Assembly: GCF_014650035.1 (NCBI RefSeq)
Contig: NZ_BMUE01000002.1
Location: forward strand, 62,001 to 126,000
From: Streptomyces lucensis JCM 4490
Lineage (GTDB): Bacteria; Actinomycetota; Actinomycetes; Streptomycetales; Streptomycetaceae
Reading direction: 5' to 3'
Length of the DNA stretch: 64,000 nucleotides
Position 1 is the first letter of the stretch. The number at the start of each line of letters is the position of its first letter. Positions 51,223-61,163 of the stretch are shown here, in pieces. The notes beneath the pieces are model-generated. The model did no database searches. It was not told the DNA's origin and saw only the letters and a list, made by a program, of their open reading frames with translations. Both the position numbers and the translations under genes were made by a program.

Positions 51223-51927
51223 ATGAACATCGTGCGCACCAACGCCATGCTGCTCGCCACCGCGGGCACGGCCCTCGCCCTGTCCCTCACCGCCTGCCAG
51301 AGCGACTCGGACACCGGGTCGGCTCCTGCGACGGGCTCCTCGGCGACCTCCTCGGCGGCCGGGAAGACGGCGGGCGGCGAGCACGCCGGCGCGTCCGGCA
51401 CCAAGGGCCCGACCGGTGCGGCGCGCCCGGCGGAGTCGAAGAGCCCGGCGAAGGCCACCGGCACCGGCGGCTCAGCGGGCTCGACCGGCGAGCAGGCGAG
51501 CGCGGCCACCCGGGTCTGCGCAGCGCGGGACCTCACCGTCACCGCCGCCACACAGGGTGGTCCTCCCTACACCCACCTCGTCCTCACGGCGAAGAACACC
51601 TCCGGGCACACCTGCCGGCTGGCGGGCGCCCCGCACATCCAGTTCCTGGAGAGCCACAAGCAGGACGTCCCGGTCGTCGACAGGAGCAAGCCGGCCACGC
51701 CGGTCGTGCTCACGGCGGGAGCCCCCGCCTATGCCCTGGTCAGGCTGTCGGACGGCGGGGTCGACGAGGAGAACGAGCCGGTGTCGGCGTTCTCCGTCAC
51801 GCTGGAGGGCGACTCCACGGTCATCGCCGTCTCCGCGCCCGGCAAGGGCGGCGTCGCCGTCGACCCGGCGAAGGCCCTCACCGGCTACTGGACCCCCGAG
51901 CTGCGCAACGGCGCTGACGACTTCTGA
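51223..51927 (+). CDS. DUF4232 lipoprotein
   Basis: A 234-residue protein with a lipoprotein signal (MLLATAGTALALSLTAC, lipobox LTAC with Cys25), a Ser/Gly/Ala-rich spacer of about 70 residues, and a DUF4232 domain (CAARDLTVTAATQGG...TAKNTSGHTCRLAGAPHIQFL). The domain has an immunoglobulin-like pattern and unknown function; many Streptomyces encode several. GGGGGAACT lies about 10 bases before the ATG. Confidence 0.87.
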   Translation: MNIVRTNAMLLATAGTALALSLTACQSDSDTGSAPATGSSATSSAAGKTAGGEHAGASGTKGPTGAARPAESKSPAKATGTGGSAGSTGEQASAATRVCAARDLTVTAATQGGPPYTHLVLTAKNTSGHTCRLAGAPHIQFLESHKQDVPVVDRSKPATPVVLTAGAPAYALVRLSDGGVDEENEPVSAFSVTLEGDSTVIAVSAPGKGGVAVDPAKALTGYWTPELRNGADDF

Positions 51928-51983
51928 CGAAAGGCCCCCGGTCCGCCCGTCTGCCCCACCCCTCAGGCAGACGGGCGCCGGGT

Positions 51984-52036
51984 GTGATCCGCGAGGTCGC
52001 CCGCCCCGCGGGCGGACGACGCGACTTCGCGGGCAC
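51984..52036. terminator. Imperfect hairpin between DUF4232 and pncA genes
   Basis: The arm GTGATCCGCGAGGTCGC (51984-52000) pairs imperfectly with GCGACTTCGCGGGCAC (52021-52036). The right arm is nearly identical to the right arm of the hairpin at 59563-59638, and both sit just before the stop codon of a convergent minus-strand gene. Confidence 0.6.
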
Positions 52037-52039
52037 GAC

Positions 52040-52633
52040 CTAGCCGCTCACCACGGGCTTGCCCGTCAGCTCCACGCCGGCCGCCCTGAGCTCCTCCAGG
52101 GCGCGGTCGGTGGTCTCCGCGGCCACCCCGGCCGTCAGGTCCAGGAGCACCTGGGTGCGGAAGCCCTCGCCCGCCGCGTCCAGCGCGGTGGCGCGCACGC
52201 AGTGGTCCGTGGCGATGCCCACCACGTCCACCTCGGTGATCTCCCGTTCCCGGAGCCAGGCGGCGAGGGGCACCCCGTTCTCGTCGGTGCCCTCGAAGCC
52301 GCTGTAGGCGGCGGAGTACGCGCCCTTGTCGAAGACGGCGTCCACCGCGCCGGAGGCGACGGCGGGGGCGAAGTTGGGGTGGAAGCCCACGCCCTCCGTG
52401 CCCGCGACGCAGTGCGCGGGCCAGGAGCGGACGTAGTCCGGGTCGTCCGCGAAGTGGCCGCCGGGCGCGATGTGGTGGTCGCGGGTGGCCACGACGTGCC
52501 GGTACCCGGTGCCCGCCGCCTGGCCGATCAGCTCGGTGATGGCGGCGGCCACGTCCGCGCCGCCGGCCACCGCGAGGCTGCCCCCCTCGCAGAAGTCGTT
52601 CTGCACGTCTACGACGATCAAGGCGCGGCGCAT
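52040..52633 (-). CDS. pncA: Nicotinamidase/pyrazinamidase
   Basis: A 197-residue isochorismatase-fold amidase converting nicotinamide to nicotinate. The catalytic triad is Asp9 (IVVDVQNDF), Lys103 (VFDKGAY) and Cys145 (IATDHCVRAT). Metal ligands Asp52 and His54 are in TRDHHIAPGGHF with His60. It lies downstream of pncB on the same strand (112-base gap), and together they recycle nicotinamide to nicotinate mononucleotide. Confidence 0.94.
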   Translation of the reverse strand: MRRALIVVDVQNDFCEGGSLAVAGGADVAAAITELIGQAAGTGYRHVVATRDHHIAPGGHFADDPDYVRSWPAHCVAGTEGVGFHPNFAPAVASGAVDAVFDKGAYSAAYSGFEGTDENGVPLAAWLREREITEVDVVGIATDHCVRATALDAAGEGFRTQVLLDLTAGVAAETTDRALEELRAAGVELTGKPVVSG

Positions 52634-52745
52634 GATGGGTGTCCTTCGACGAGGAGTTAAGTAACTGAGCCTAGAGACTCACGGGCCTTCAGGGGAGGGG
52701 GCAGAGGGCTCGAAGGGGCGGACGGCGGGCGTGACCGGGCAGGCC

Positions 52746-54092
52746 CTAGCTACCCGAGCCGGGCTGTGCGTACTCCGTCGGGATGACGGGTTCCCCCTTG
52801 GACAGCTGGGTGGCGGACAGCGGCAGGCCCGCGCGGGCGGCGATGTGCCGCTGTCGCGGTAGGTCCAGCGGCTCCCGCGCGACGACCTCGCCCTCCTTGA
52901 CCAGGGGCACCAGCAGCTGCCGCCCGGCCAGCCCGTCCGGGACCGGTCCGGTGCCGACGACCTCGGCCTCCGCGATCCCGTCCCGGTCCAGCCGGCGGGC
53001 CGCCCACTTGCGGCCCCCGACGGAGGTCTTGCCGCCGCTGGACTTCTTCGCGACCGGGACCAGCGGTGCCCCGGGGCCGGCGGTCTCGGCGCGGGCGACC
53101 AGCTTGTAGACCATGGACGCGGTCGGGTGCCCGGAGCCGGTCACCAGCTGGGTGCCGACGCCGTAGGCGTCCACGGGTGCCGCGGCCAGGGAGGCGATGG
53201 CGTACTCGTCCAGGTCGGACGTCACGACGATCTTCGTGTTCCGCGCGCCCAGCTCGTCCAGCTGCTGGCGCACCCGGTGCGCCACCAGCAGCAGGTCGCC
53301 GGAGTCGATGCGGACGGCGCCCAGCTCGGGGCCGGCCACCTCCACGGCCGTGCGGACGGCCTCGGCGACGTCATAGGTGTCGACGAGGAGGGTCGTGCCG
53401 CGGCCGAGGGTGTCCACCTGGGCCTGGAAGGCGTCCCGCTCCCGGTCGTGGAGCAGGGTGAAGGCGTGCGCGGAGGTGCCGACGGTCGGGATGCCGTAGC
53501 GGAAGCCGGCCGCGAGGTCGGAGGTGGTCGCGAAGCCGCCGACGTACGCGGCCCGGGCGGCGGCCACGGCGGCCAGCTCGTGGGTGCGGCGCGCGCCCAT
53601 CTCGATCAGCGGGCGGTCACCGGCGGCGGAGGCCATGCGGGAGGCGGCGGCCGCGATCGCGGAGTCGTGGTTGAGGATGGAGAGGAGCACGGTCTCCAGC
53701 AGCACGCACTCGGCGAAGGTGCCCTCGACCCGCATGATCGGCGAGCCCGGGAAGTACACCTCGCCCTCGGGGTAGCCCCAGACGTCCCCCGCGAAGCGGT
53801 AGCCGGCGAGCCACTCCAGGGTCTCCTCGTCGACGATCCCGCGCTCGCGCAGGAAGCCGAGGACGTCCCCGTCGAAGCGGAAGTTCTCCACCGCGTCCAG
53901 GACACGCCCGGTGCCGGCGACGACGCCGTAGCGGCGGCCGTCCGGCAGCCGCCGGGTGAAGACCTCGAACACGCTCCGCCGTTCGGCCGTACCGGCCTTC
54001 AGGGCGGCCTGCAGCATCGTCAGCTCGTACTGGTCCGTGAAGAGCGCCGTCGAGGGAACGCTCACCGGCAGCCCAAGGTCCGCTGTGTTCAT
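52746..54092 (-). CDS. pncB: Nicotinate phosphoribosyltransferase
   Basis: A 448-residue enzyme forming nicotinate mononucleotide from nicotinate and PRPP. Visible motifs are TDQYELTMLQAAL near the N-terminus, EMGARRTHELAA (with the ATP-phosphorylated His region), VGTSAHAFTLLHDRE and the PRPP/phosphate region VRIDSGDLLLVAHRVRQ. Length fits the family. It is divergent from clpS with 56 bases between starts and is followed by pncA. Confidence 0.94.
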   Translation of the reverse strand: MNTADLGLPVSVPSTALFTDQYELTMLQAALKAGTAERRSVFEVFTRRLPDGRRYGVVAGTGRVLDAVENFRFDGDVLGFLRERGIVDEETLEWLAGYRFAGDVWGYPEGEVYFPGSPIMRVEGTFAECVLLETVLLSILNHDSAIAAAASRMASAAGDRPLIEMGARRTHELAAVAAARAAYVGGFATTSDLAAGFRYGIPTVGTSAHAFTLLHDRERDAFQAQVDTLGRGTTLLVDTYDVAEAVRTAVEVAGPELGAVRIDSGDLLLVAHRVRQQLDELGARNTKIVVTSDLDEYAIASLAAAPVDAYGVGTQLVTGSGHPTASMVYKLVARAETAGPGAPLVPVAKKSSGGKTSVGGRKWAARRLDRDGIAEAEVVGTGPVPDGLAGRQLLVPLVKEGEVVAREPLDLPRQRHIAARAGLPLSATQLSKGEPVIPTEYAQPGSGS

Positions 54093-54113
54093 GACGATAA
54101 GGGTACCCCCATT

Positions 54114-54128
54114 TCGTCAGTGTGACGA
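54114..54128. promoter_or_regulatory. Inverted repeat TCGTCA-GTG-TGACGA in the pncB/clpS divergent region
   Basis: A 6-bp inverted repeat with a 3-base centre, with another TGACGA half at 54092-54097 next to the pncB start. It is a candidate operator for pncB or clpS; the regulator is unknown. Confidence 0.4.
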
Positions 54129-54148
54129 TTTCTGGCCCGCGTGGCAGC

Positions 54149-54466
54149 ATGGTCACTGTGACGTCACCCGCGCCCGTAGAGATCGAACGCACCGAGTCGG
54201 CGGAGGAGGTCTTCGCCGTACCCGAGCCCGACGTCCCCTGGGTCACCATCGTCCACAACGACCCGGTCAACCTCATGAGCTATGTGACGTACGTCTTCCA
54301 GTCGTACTTCGGCTACCCCAAGGACAAGGCCACGAAGCTCATGCTCGACGTCCACCACAAGGGCCGGGCGGTCGTCTCCAGCGGTTCCCGCGAGGAGATG
54401 GAGCGCGACGTGCAGGCGATGCACGGCTACGGTCTGTGGGCCACCCTCCAGCAGGACCGGAAGTAG
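54149..54466 (+). CDS. clpS: ClpS, adaptor for ClpC/ClpA proteases
   Basis: A 105-residue adaptor that delivers N-degron substrates to the Clp protease. The family core is [28 protein letters not shown], followed by [32 protein letters not shown]. Asn-Asp of HNDPVN is the N-terminal-residue binding pair. ATG 54149 or GTG 54158 could be the start. The next gene (DUF2017) starts 17 bases after the stop and is probably co-transcribed, as in other actinobacteria. Confidence 0.94.
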   Translation: MVTVTSPAPVEIERTESAEEVFAVPEPDVPWVTIVHNDPVNLMSYVTYVFQSYFGYPKDKATKLMLDVHHKGRAVVSSGSREEMERDVQAMHGYGLWATLQQDRK

Positions 54467-54483
54467 CGAGCGAACCCATTTCC

Positions 54484-55089
54484 ATGCCCGGACACTTCGA
54501 ACCGCTTCCCGGCGGCGGCGCGGCCGTCGCGCTCGACGAGATCGAGATCTCCATCATCCGGTCGCTGGCCGTCCAGCTCCTGGAGCTCATCGGCCCCGGC
54601 CCCGGCGCGGACGCCCCGGGCGACCCGCTCGCCGAGCTGTTCGCCGAGGGCCCGAGCGAGCCGCCCGCCGATCCGGTGCTGCGCAGGCTCTTCCCGGACG
54701 CCTACGGCGACCCGGAGAGGGCCCCCGGCTCGCCGGCCGAGGCCGAGGAGCGCCGGGCGCACTCCGCCGAGTTCCGCCGCTACACCGAGAACGACCTCCG
54801 GGCCGGCAAGCGGGACAGCGCCCTCGCGGTGATCCGCTCGCTGGACGCGCTCGCGCCGGTGGGCGAGGGCGGGGCCGTGCTCGAGCTGGCCCCCGAGGAG
54901 TCGCGGCGGTGGCTGGGCGCGCTCAACGACCTCCGGCTCGCCATCGGGGCGCGGCTGGAGATCACCGACGAGGACGACACCGATCTGCTCTACCGGCTCC
55001 CGGACGAGGACCCCCGCAAGCCGATGGTGATGGCGTACCTGTGGCTCGGCGGCCTCCAGGAGACCCTGGTGACGACCCTTATGCCGTGA
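54484..55089 (+). CDS. DUF2017 protein, ClpS-associated
   Basis: A 201-residue protein of the DUF2017 family: EIEISIIRSLAVQLLELIG near the N-terminus, RRLFPDAYGD, then FRRYTENDLRAGKRDSALAVI and ESRRWLGALNDLRLAIGARLEITDEDD. The family is actinobacterial, has unknown function and nearly always follows clpS, suggesting a link to regulated proteolysis. Start ATG 54484 lies 17 bases after the clpS stop. Confidence 0.9.
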   Translation: MPGHFEPLPGGGAAVALDEIEISIIRSLAVQLLELIGPGPGADAPGDPLAELFAEGPSEPPADPVLRRLFPDAYGDPERAPGSPAEAEERRAHSAEFRRYTENDLRAGKRDSALAVIRSLDALAPVGEGGAVLELAPEESRRWLGALNDLRLAIGARLEITDEDDTDLLYRLPDEDPRKPMVMAYLWLGGLQETLVTTLMP

Positions 55090-55419
55090 TCCGGGCGGTT
55101 TGACCGTCCGGACGCGTTCGCTCAGAGGACGCTCAAATCCGGATAACGATCCAGTCACCGTTGCGGCCTGTTTTGCCGCATTCGGGCGCTCTTTGTCCGG
55201 TTCTTCCTGTGGGGTGCGCCACAACGCCCCTCTGTGATCAATATTGCGGCCGTGATAAATCTTCACGACCGCCCGGCCGACACCACCCATGTCCGGCCGG
55301 GTGCGCCACCGAGCCGACGACCGTCGGCCAGGCAACAGCTCCAGCAATCCGGGGGGATCGAAAACCCGATCCGAGGCCGACGAAAGGTCCGGGTCGGCAT
55401 GGAGAAAGGCGCACCACAC
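55090..55419. promoter_or_regulatory. Promoter and leader region of the amino-acid permease gene
   Basis: These 330 bases contain no convincing gene. The segment 55230-55270 is AT-rich for this genome and holds the inverted repeat GTGA-N7-TCAC (55252-55266), a candidate operator. GGAGAAAGG at 55401-55409 is the ribosome-binding site for ATG 55420. Confidence 0.5.
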
Positions 55420-56838
55420 ATGACCTCTGAGAAGGTCACCGCAGCCCCTGAAGAGGGGTACGAGCGCGGGCTCGGCAGCCGTCAGGTCCAGATGATCGCG
55501 ATCGGCGGCGCCATCGGTGTCGGTCTGTTCCTGAAGGCAGGCGCGAACATCGAGAAGGCCGGTCCGAGCCTCATCCTGATGTACGCCCTCGCCGGCGTGA
55601 TCATCTTCTTCATCATGCGGGCCCTGGGCGAGCTGCTGCTCTACCGCCCGGTCTCCGGCTCGTTCGCGGACTACTCCCGCGAGTTCCTCGGCCCGTTCTT
55701 CGGGTACTTCACGGGCTGGACCTACTGGCTGATGTGGGTCGTCACCGGCATGGCCGAGCTGACGGCCGCCGCGATCTACATCAACTACTGGTTCCCGGCC
55801 ATCCCGCAATGGGTGACGGCACTCGTCTTCCTGGTGGTCCTCTTCGGGGTCAACCTGATCTCCGTGAAGCTCTTCGGCGAGCTGGAGTTCTGGTTCTCCA
55901 TGGTCAAGGTCACCGCCCTGATCGGCATGATCGTGATCGGCGTCGGCGTGCTCACCTTCGGCTTCAGCGCCGCCGGCGACACCGCGCACGTGTCGAACCT
56001 GTGGCAGTTCGACGGCTTCTTCCCCAAGGGCATCGGCTCCTCGCTGATGACCCTGCAGGGCGTCATGTTCGCCTACCTCGCCGTCGAGCTCGTCGGCGTC
56101 ACCGCGGGCGAGTCCGAGGACCCGGAGAAGACCCTCCCCAAGGCCATCAACACGCTGCCCTGGCGCATCGGCCTGTTCTACGTCGGCGCCCTCACGGTCA
56201 TCCTGTGCGTGGTGAAGTGGACCGAGTTCACCGACGGCGTCAGCCCCTTCGTGAAGGCGTTCGCCGTGATCGGCATCCCGGCCGGCGCCGGCATCGTCAA
56301 CTTCGTGGTGCTCACCGCCGCCCTGTCGTCCTGCAACTCGGGCATGTACTCCACCGGCCGCATGCTGCGCACCCTCGCCGACAACCGCGAGGCGCCCCGC
56401 GTGTTCAACCGGCTGTCGTCGACCAAGACCCCGGCCTTCGGCATCACCGTCTCGGTGCTGTTCATGGGCATCGGCGTCGTCCTGAACTACGTCGTCCCGG
56501 AGAAGGCCTTCGGCTACGTCACCTCCGTCGCCACCGCGGCCGGCATCTGGACCTGGCTGATGATCCTGGTCAGCCACGTGCTGTACCGCCGCGCGGTCGC
56601 CGCGGGCCGGCTGCCCGCGAGCGCCTTCCCCGCGCCCGGCGGCGCGGTGAGCTCGTACGTCGCCATCGCGTTCCTGCTCTTCGTCACCGGCCTGATCGCC
56701 TACGACGCCGACTCCCGCATCTGCCTGTACGTGATGGCGGGCTGGGCGGTCGCCCTCGGCATCGGCTGGACGGTCCTGAAGTCCCGCATCCCGGAGATCG
56801 CCGACCGTCGCGAGCCGGAACTCGAGAAGGTGGGCTGA
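55420..56838 (+). CDS. APC-superfamily amino-acid permease (AnsP/GabP-like)
   Basis: A 472-residue 12-span permease. The first span carries the family motif IAIGGAIGVGLFLKAGANIEKAGPS, and the second consensus region is YRPVSGSFADYSREFLGPFFGYFTGWTYW. GVTAGESEDPEKTLPKAIN after span 6 is typical of the amino-acid transporter (AAT) family that takes up asparagine, GABA, proline or aromatic amino acids with protons. The substrate cannot be set from sequence. ATG 55399 is an in-frame alternative start. Confidence 0.88.
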   Translation: MTSEKVTAAPEEGYERGLGSRQVQMIAIGGAIGVGLFLKAGANIEKAGPSLILMYALAGVIIFFIMRALGELLLYRPVSGSFADYSREFLGPFFGYFTGWTYWLMWVVTGMAELTAAAIYINYWFPAIPQWVTALVFLVVLFGVNLISVKLFGELEFWFSMVKVTALIGMIVIGVGVLTFGFSAAGDTAHVSNLWQFDGFFPKGIGSSLMTLQGVMFAYLAVELVGVTAGESEDPEKTLPKAINTLPWRIGLFYVGALTVILCVVKWTEFTDGVSPFVKAFAVIGIPAGAGIVNFVVLTAALSSCNSGMYSTGRMLRTLADNREAPRVFNRLSSTKTPAFGITVSVLFMGIGVVLNYVVPEKAFGYVTSVATAAGIWTWLMILVSHVLYRRAVAAGRLPASAFPAPGGAVSSYVAIAFLLFVTGLIAYDADSRICLYVMAGWAVALGIGWTVLKSRIPEIADRREPELEKVG

Positions 56839-56970
56839 CCTCCCTCACGGACGTCCGGCCCCCGGGAGTACTCGTGGCACCCCCGGAGGCCGCCGCTCAG
56901 GACGTCCGGCATGTGGGCCGTCCCGTACCACTCCCCGGTACGGGACGGCCCTCTGCTTATCCTGGCGGGC

Positions 56971-57393
56971 ATGCTGACCATCACCCAGGCCCTCGTCGAC
57001 CAGATCGTCGCGCACGCGCGCAAGGACCACCCCGACGAGGCGTGCGGCGTCGTGGCGGGACCGGCGGGATCCGGCCGCCCCGAGCGCTTCATCCCCATGC
57101 TGAACGCGGCCATGTCGCCGACGTTCTACGAGTTCGACTCCGGCGACCTGCTCAAGCTCTACCGCGAGATGGACGACCGCGACGAGGAGCCGGTGGTCAT
57201 CTACCACTCCCACACGGCGACCGAGGCGTACCCCTCCCGCACCGACATCTCCTACGCGAACGAGCCCGGCGCGCACTACGTCCTGGTGTCCACCGCCGAC
57301 ACCGACGGCCTCGGCGACTTCCAGTTCCGCTCGTTCCGCATCGTGGAGGGCGAGGTCACGGAGGAGGAGGTCAAGGTGGTGGAAACCTACTGA
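56971..57393 (+). CDS. mec: Mec-type JAMM/MPN+ metalloprotease (CysO-cysteine hydrolase)
   Basis: A 140-residue JAMM protease. The zinc motif H79-x-H81-x7-S89-x2-D92 is complete (YHSHTATEAYPSRTD), and the conserved Glu lies in DEACGVVAG. In Mycobacterium tuberculosis, Mec+ frees cysteine from the CysO-cysteine adduct. Here the gene lies just upstream of the leader peptide, cysO and cysM, the same functional set. It could also trim the CysO C-terminus, since CysO ends GGMA. Confidence 0.93.
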   Translation: MLTITQALVDQIVAHARKDHPDEACGVVAGPAGSGRPERFIPMLNAAMSPTFYEFDSGDLLKLYREMDDRDEEPVVIYHSHTATEAYPSRTDISYANEPGAHYVLVSTADTDGLGDFQFRSFRIVEGEVTEEEVKVVETY

Positions 57394-57460
57394 TCTCGCC
57401 AGCCGGTCGCTGTGCATCCAGCATGCGAGATCACATTCCGGGGACCGGACCGGGAATCGA

Positions 57461-57466
57461 TACGAT
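57461..57466 (+). promoter_or_regulatory. -10 element for a leaderless cys leader-peptide transcript
   Basis: TACGAT lies six bases before the ATG of the leader peptide, so transcription would start at or near that ATG. No clear -35 TTGAC is seen. Confidence 0.5.
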
Positions 57467-57472
57467 GAGCCC

Positions 57473-57568
57473 ATGGTTTCCTACGACGTGAGCGAGAAGA
57501 CGCCGGGCACCCTGCTCGTGGCGCGGCTGCACGTCGACCTGTGCAGGCTGAACAGCGCCATCTGTTGA
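57473..57568 (+). CDS. 31-residue sulfur-metabolism leader peptide (putative cysteine attenuator)
   Basis: A short frame encoding 31 residues, including LVARLHVDLCRLNSAIC then stop. The LVARxHVDL-x-R-x-x-SA-x-C core matches the actinobacterial 'putative leader peptide' family found upstream of sulfur-assimilation genes. It has Cys codons at residue 24 (TGC) and at the last position (TGT), so ribosome stalling on scarce Cys-tRNA could switch expression of the downstream cysO-cysM. It is followed by about 110 non-coding bases with GC-rich pairing potential before cysO. Confidence 0.85.
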   Translation: MVSYDVSEKTPGTLLVARLHVDLCRLNSAIC

Positions 57569-57661
57569 CGTTCCCTGCCGCCGTACGGCCGTGCGCCGCG
57601 GCGCTCCCCCAGGCCAGGGGCCGGGGGACCCCCATCGCGCCCACCGACCACCATTTCCTGA

Positions 57662-58912
<1,251 letters not shown>

Positions 58913-59068
58913 CCCGACCGGCCGAGCCATCCGGGATCCCGCGCGCGGACCTGCTCCGCGTGCGGGATCCTTGCCGTTGAGGATCCGTTCGGGCCGCCCG
59001 TACGTCACACCCGTACCAGGCGGCCGCACGGCCGGCCACATCGGACAGGACGGCAGAAAGGCGGACCC

Positions 59069-59530
59069 ATGCGCCGTACGACCCTCACCGCTCTCGCGGC
59101 CACGACGCTGCTCCTCGCGGGCTGCGGCTCCCAGAGCGGCGACGACGGCGGCAGCGACGGCAAGGTGTCACCGGCGCCCACCACGCGTTCGGCGAACCCG
59201 TCCGCCGGGGCGTGCGAGGACCACGCCGAGCTGAAGGCCGGCGACGACGGCCGCACCGTCTGCGTCACCAAGGGCGGCGAGGTGCGGCTCACCCTGGACG
59301 GCACCAAGGCGCGCCCGTGGAAGCCGGTCGCCGCGAGCGGCACCGCACTGAAGGCCATCAACCCGGGCTTCGTCATCCTGCCCGGCGACGCCACGGCCGC
59401 CTACCAGGCGGTGTCCCCGGGAACCGTGAAGCTCTCGTCCTCGCGCCCCCTGTGCGCCGAGCCCACCGCCCCCGGGAAGGTCTCCTGCAAGGGAATCGAG
59501 GAGTGGACGGTCACCGTGCGGGTGCGCTGA
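59069..59530 (+). CDS. Small lipoprotein of unknown function
   Basis: A 153-residue lipoprotein: signal LTALAATTLLLAGCGS with lipobox LAGC (Cys19), a Ser/Gly/Asp spacer, and a compact beta-rich domain with two Cys pairs (CEDHAELK...TVCVTKGG and PLCAEP...KVSCKG). No family recognised. ATG 59069 is about nine bases after GAAAGGCGG. Confidence 0.8.
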   Translation: MRRTTLTALAATTLLLAGCGSQSGDDGGSDGKVSPAPTTRSANPSAGACEDHAELKAGDDGRTVCVTKGGEVRLTLDGTKARPWKPVAASGTALKAINPGFVILPGDATAAYQAVSPGTVKLSSSRPLCAEPTAPGKVSCKGIEEWTVTVRVR

Positions 59531-59562
59531 CGCCGGCCCGCGGCACCACGCCGGCGGCGCTG

Positions 59563-59638
59563 GACCGTGTCCGCGAAGTCGCGTCGTTCGCCCGCAGTGC
59601 GGGCGTCGCGGCGCAGGCGCGACTTCGCGGACACGGTC
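59563..59638. terminator. 21-bp perfect hairpin between convergent genes
   Basis: GACCGTGTCCGCGAAGTCGCG (59563-59583, written here over 20 bases only as GACCGTGTCCGCGAAGTCGC plus G) pairs perfectly with 59618-59638 around a 34-base loop. It lies between the lipoprotein (ends 59530) and the convergent MazF-like gene, and the last paired base falls on that gene's stop codon. It resembles the hairpin at 51984-52036. Confidence 0.85.
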
Positions 59639-60096
59639 TAGCCGGCGAGGTGCCGTACCTGGTCCCACAGCACGGGGTCGACCACGCCCACCCGGCGCCG
59701 GAACTCGCGCACCGGGACCTCGCGCAGCTCGTCGGTCCGCAGGAAGCTGGGGCGGCCCCGGGCGTCGCCGACCGCACCGGGCGGCAGCGGGATCACCCCG
59801 GCGCGCTCGTCGTGGTACTTGCTGGTGATCTTCGCGACGGTGGCCCGGTCGCCGCGCACGGCCAGCACCAGACAGGGCCGGTCCTTCGCCTCCGGGCGGT
59901 CCTCGTAGGGGACGTTCGCCCACCAGATGTCCCCCGGGGCCGGCCGCGCGGCACGCGCCGTACGCGTACCCGGCCGGCCCGGTGGCCGCAGCCGCCGCCC
60001 GCCGGGCCGGCGGCCGCCTCCCCAGCCGTCGACGAGCGTGGCGACCAGCGCCAGCAGTACCACCGCGGCGAGCGCCAGCCACCAGGACGTGTCCAT
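59638..60096 (-). CDS. Membrane-anchored MazF/PemK-like protein
   Basis: A 152-residue protein. The N-terminus has one membrane segment (WWLALAAVVLLALVATLVDGW, residues 5-25) and a basic Pro/Arg/Gly linker, then a PemK/MazF-type domain: PGDIWWANVPYEDRPEAKDRPCLVLAV, KITSKYHDE, and a C-terminal VDPVLWDQVRHL. MazF proteins are ribonucleases, but the membrane anchor and the lack of any adjacent antitoxin are unusual, so the activity is uncertain. It may be a conserved housekeeping derivative. Confidence 0.78.
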   Translation of the reverse strand: MDTSWWLALAAVVLLALVATLVDGWGGGRRPGGRRLRPPGRPGTRTARAARPAPGDIWWANVPYEDRPEAKDRPCLVLAVRGDRATVAKITSKYHDERAGVIPLPPGAVGDARGRPSFLRTDELREVPVREFRRRVGVVDPVLWDQVRHLAG

Positions 60097-60342
60097 ACGA
60101 AGACGTTACCGGCGCGCGTCTCGCGTCGCGCGCCCTCCGGCCACACTCGTGCGCTCCGGGTCCAGCCGAACCGGTGACAGCACAGGTGAGTTCGCCCACA
60201 ACGGCCCCTGGCGGAGGAGCGACCCGCGTCTTCGCGCCTTAGGCTCGACGGACCGCACGACCCCCGTCAGCCCCCTCGCGAGGCCCGTCCTCGGGCCCTC
60301 GCCCCGCCCACCGGTCTTCCCGCCAACGGAGGTTTCTGCTTC

Positions 60343-61095
60343 ATGAAGCTCACCGTCGTCGGCTGCTCGGGGTCGTTCCCGTCCGCGGAATCGGCCTGCT
60401 CGAGCTACCTCGTCGAGGCCGACGGCTTCCGGCTGCTCCTCGACCTGGGCAACGGCGCCCTCGGCGAGCTGCAGCGCCACTGCGGTCTCTACGACCTCGA
60501 CGCCATCTTCCTCAGCCACCTGCACGCCGATCACTGCATCGACATGTGCGCGTACTTCGTCGCACGCTACTACCGTCACGACGGCGGCCGCTGCGCTCCG
60601 ATACCCGTCCACGGACCCGAGGGCACGGAGCACCGGCTGACCACCGCGTACGCGGACACCCCCTCCGCCTCGTCCATGAGCGAGGTCTTCGACTTCCACA
60701 CGGTCAAGCCGTCCACGTTCGAGATCGGCCCGTTCACGGTGCACACCGAGCGGGTCCGCCATCCCGTGGAGGCGTACGGCATCCGCATCGAGCACGGCGG
60801 GAAGTCGCTGACGTACTCCGGCGACACGGGCGTCACCGAGGCGCTGGACGAGCTGGCCCGGGACAGCGACCTGTTCCTGTGCGAGGCGGCGTTCACGCAC
60901 GGCAAGGAGAACATCCCCGACCTGCACCTCAACGGCCGTGAGGCGGGTGAGACGGCGGCCCGCGCGGGCGTGCGCAGGCTGGTCCTCACCCACATCCCGC
61001 CGTGGACGGACCCGCAGGTCAACCTCCGTGACGCCCGCGAGGCGTTCGGCGGGCCGGTGGACCTGGCCGCTGCGGGAGTCACGTACGAGATCTGA
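60343..61095 (+). CDS. MBL-fold metallo-hydrolase (RNase Z-like)
   Basis: A 250-residue metallo-beta-lactamase-fold protein. The metal motif is HLHADHCID (HxHxDH), with further ligands in YSGDTGVTEALDEL and the C-terminal LTHIPPW. The N-terminus MKLTVVGCSGSFPSAESACSSYLVE matches the RNase Z/phosphodiesterase-like subgroup common in actinobacteria near rph. ACGGAGG lies seven to eight bases upstream of the ATG. A TTAGGCT -10-like box at 60238-60244 lies about 100 bases upstream. Substrate unknown. Confidence 0.9.
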   Translation: MKLTVVGCSGSFPSAESACSSYLVEADGFRLLLDLGNGALGELQRHCGLYDLDAIFLSHLHADHCIDMCAYFVARYYRHDGGRCAPIPVHGPEGTEHRLTTAYADTPSASSMSEVFDFHTVKPSTFEIGPFTVHTERVRHPVEAYGIRIEHGGKSLTYSGDTGVTEALDELARDSDLFLCEAAFTHGKENIPDLHLNGREAGETAARAGVRRLVLTHIPPWTDPQVNLRDAREAFGGPVDLAAAGVTYEI

Positions 61096-61111
61096 CGCCG
61101 AGGCACGCGAA

Positions 61112-61141
61112 AGGGCCCCCGAGCGGTGACTCGGGGGCCCT
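61112..61141. terminator. Bidirectional terminator between MBL hydrolase and nagE
   Basis: A 12-bp stem (61112-61123 with 61130-61141) with a 6-base loop lies 16 bases after the MBL gene stop and 22 bases from the nagE stop. Confidence 0.88.
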
Positions 61142-61163
61142 CGTCATGCCGGGCGGGCCGGCC

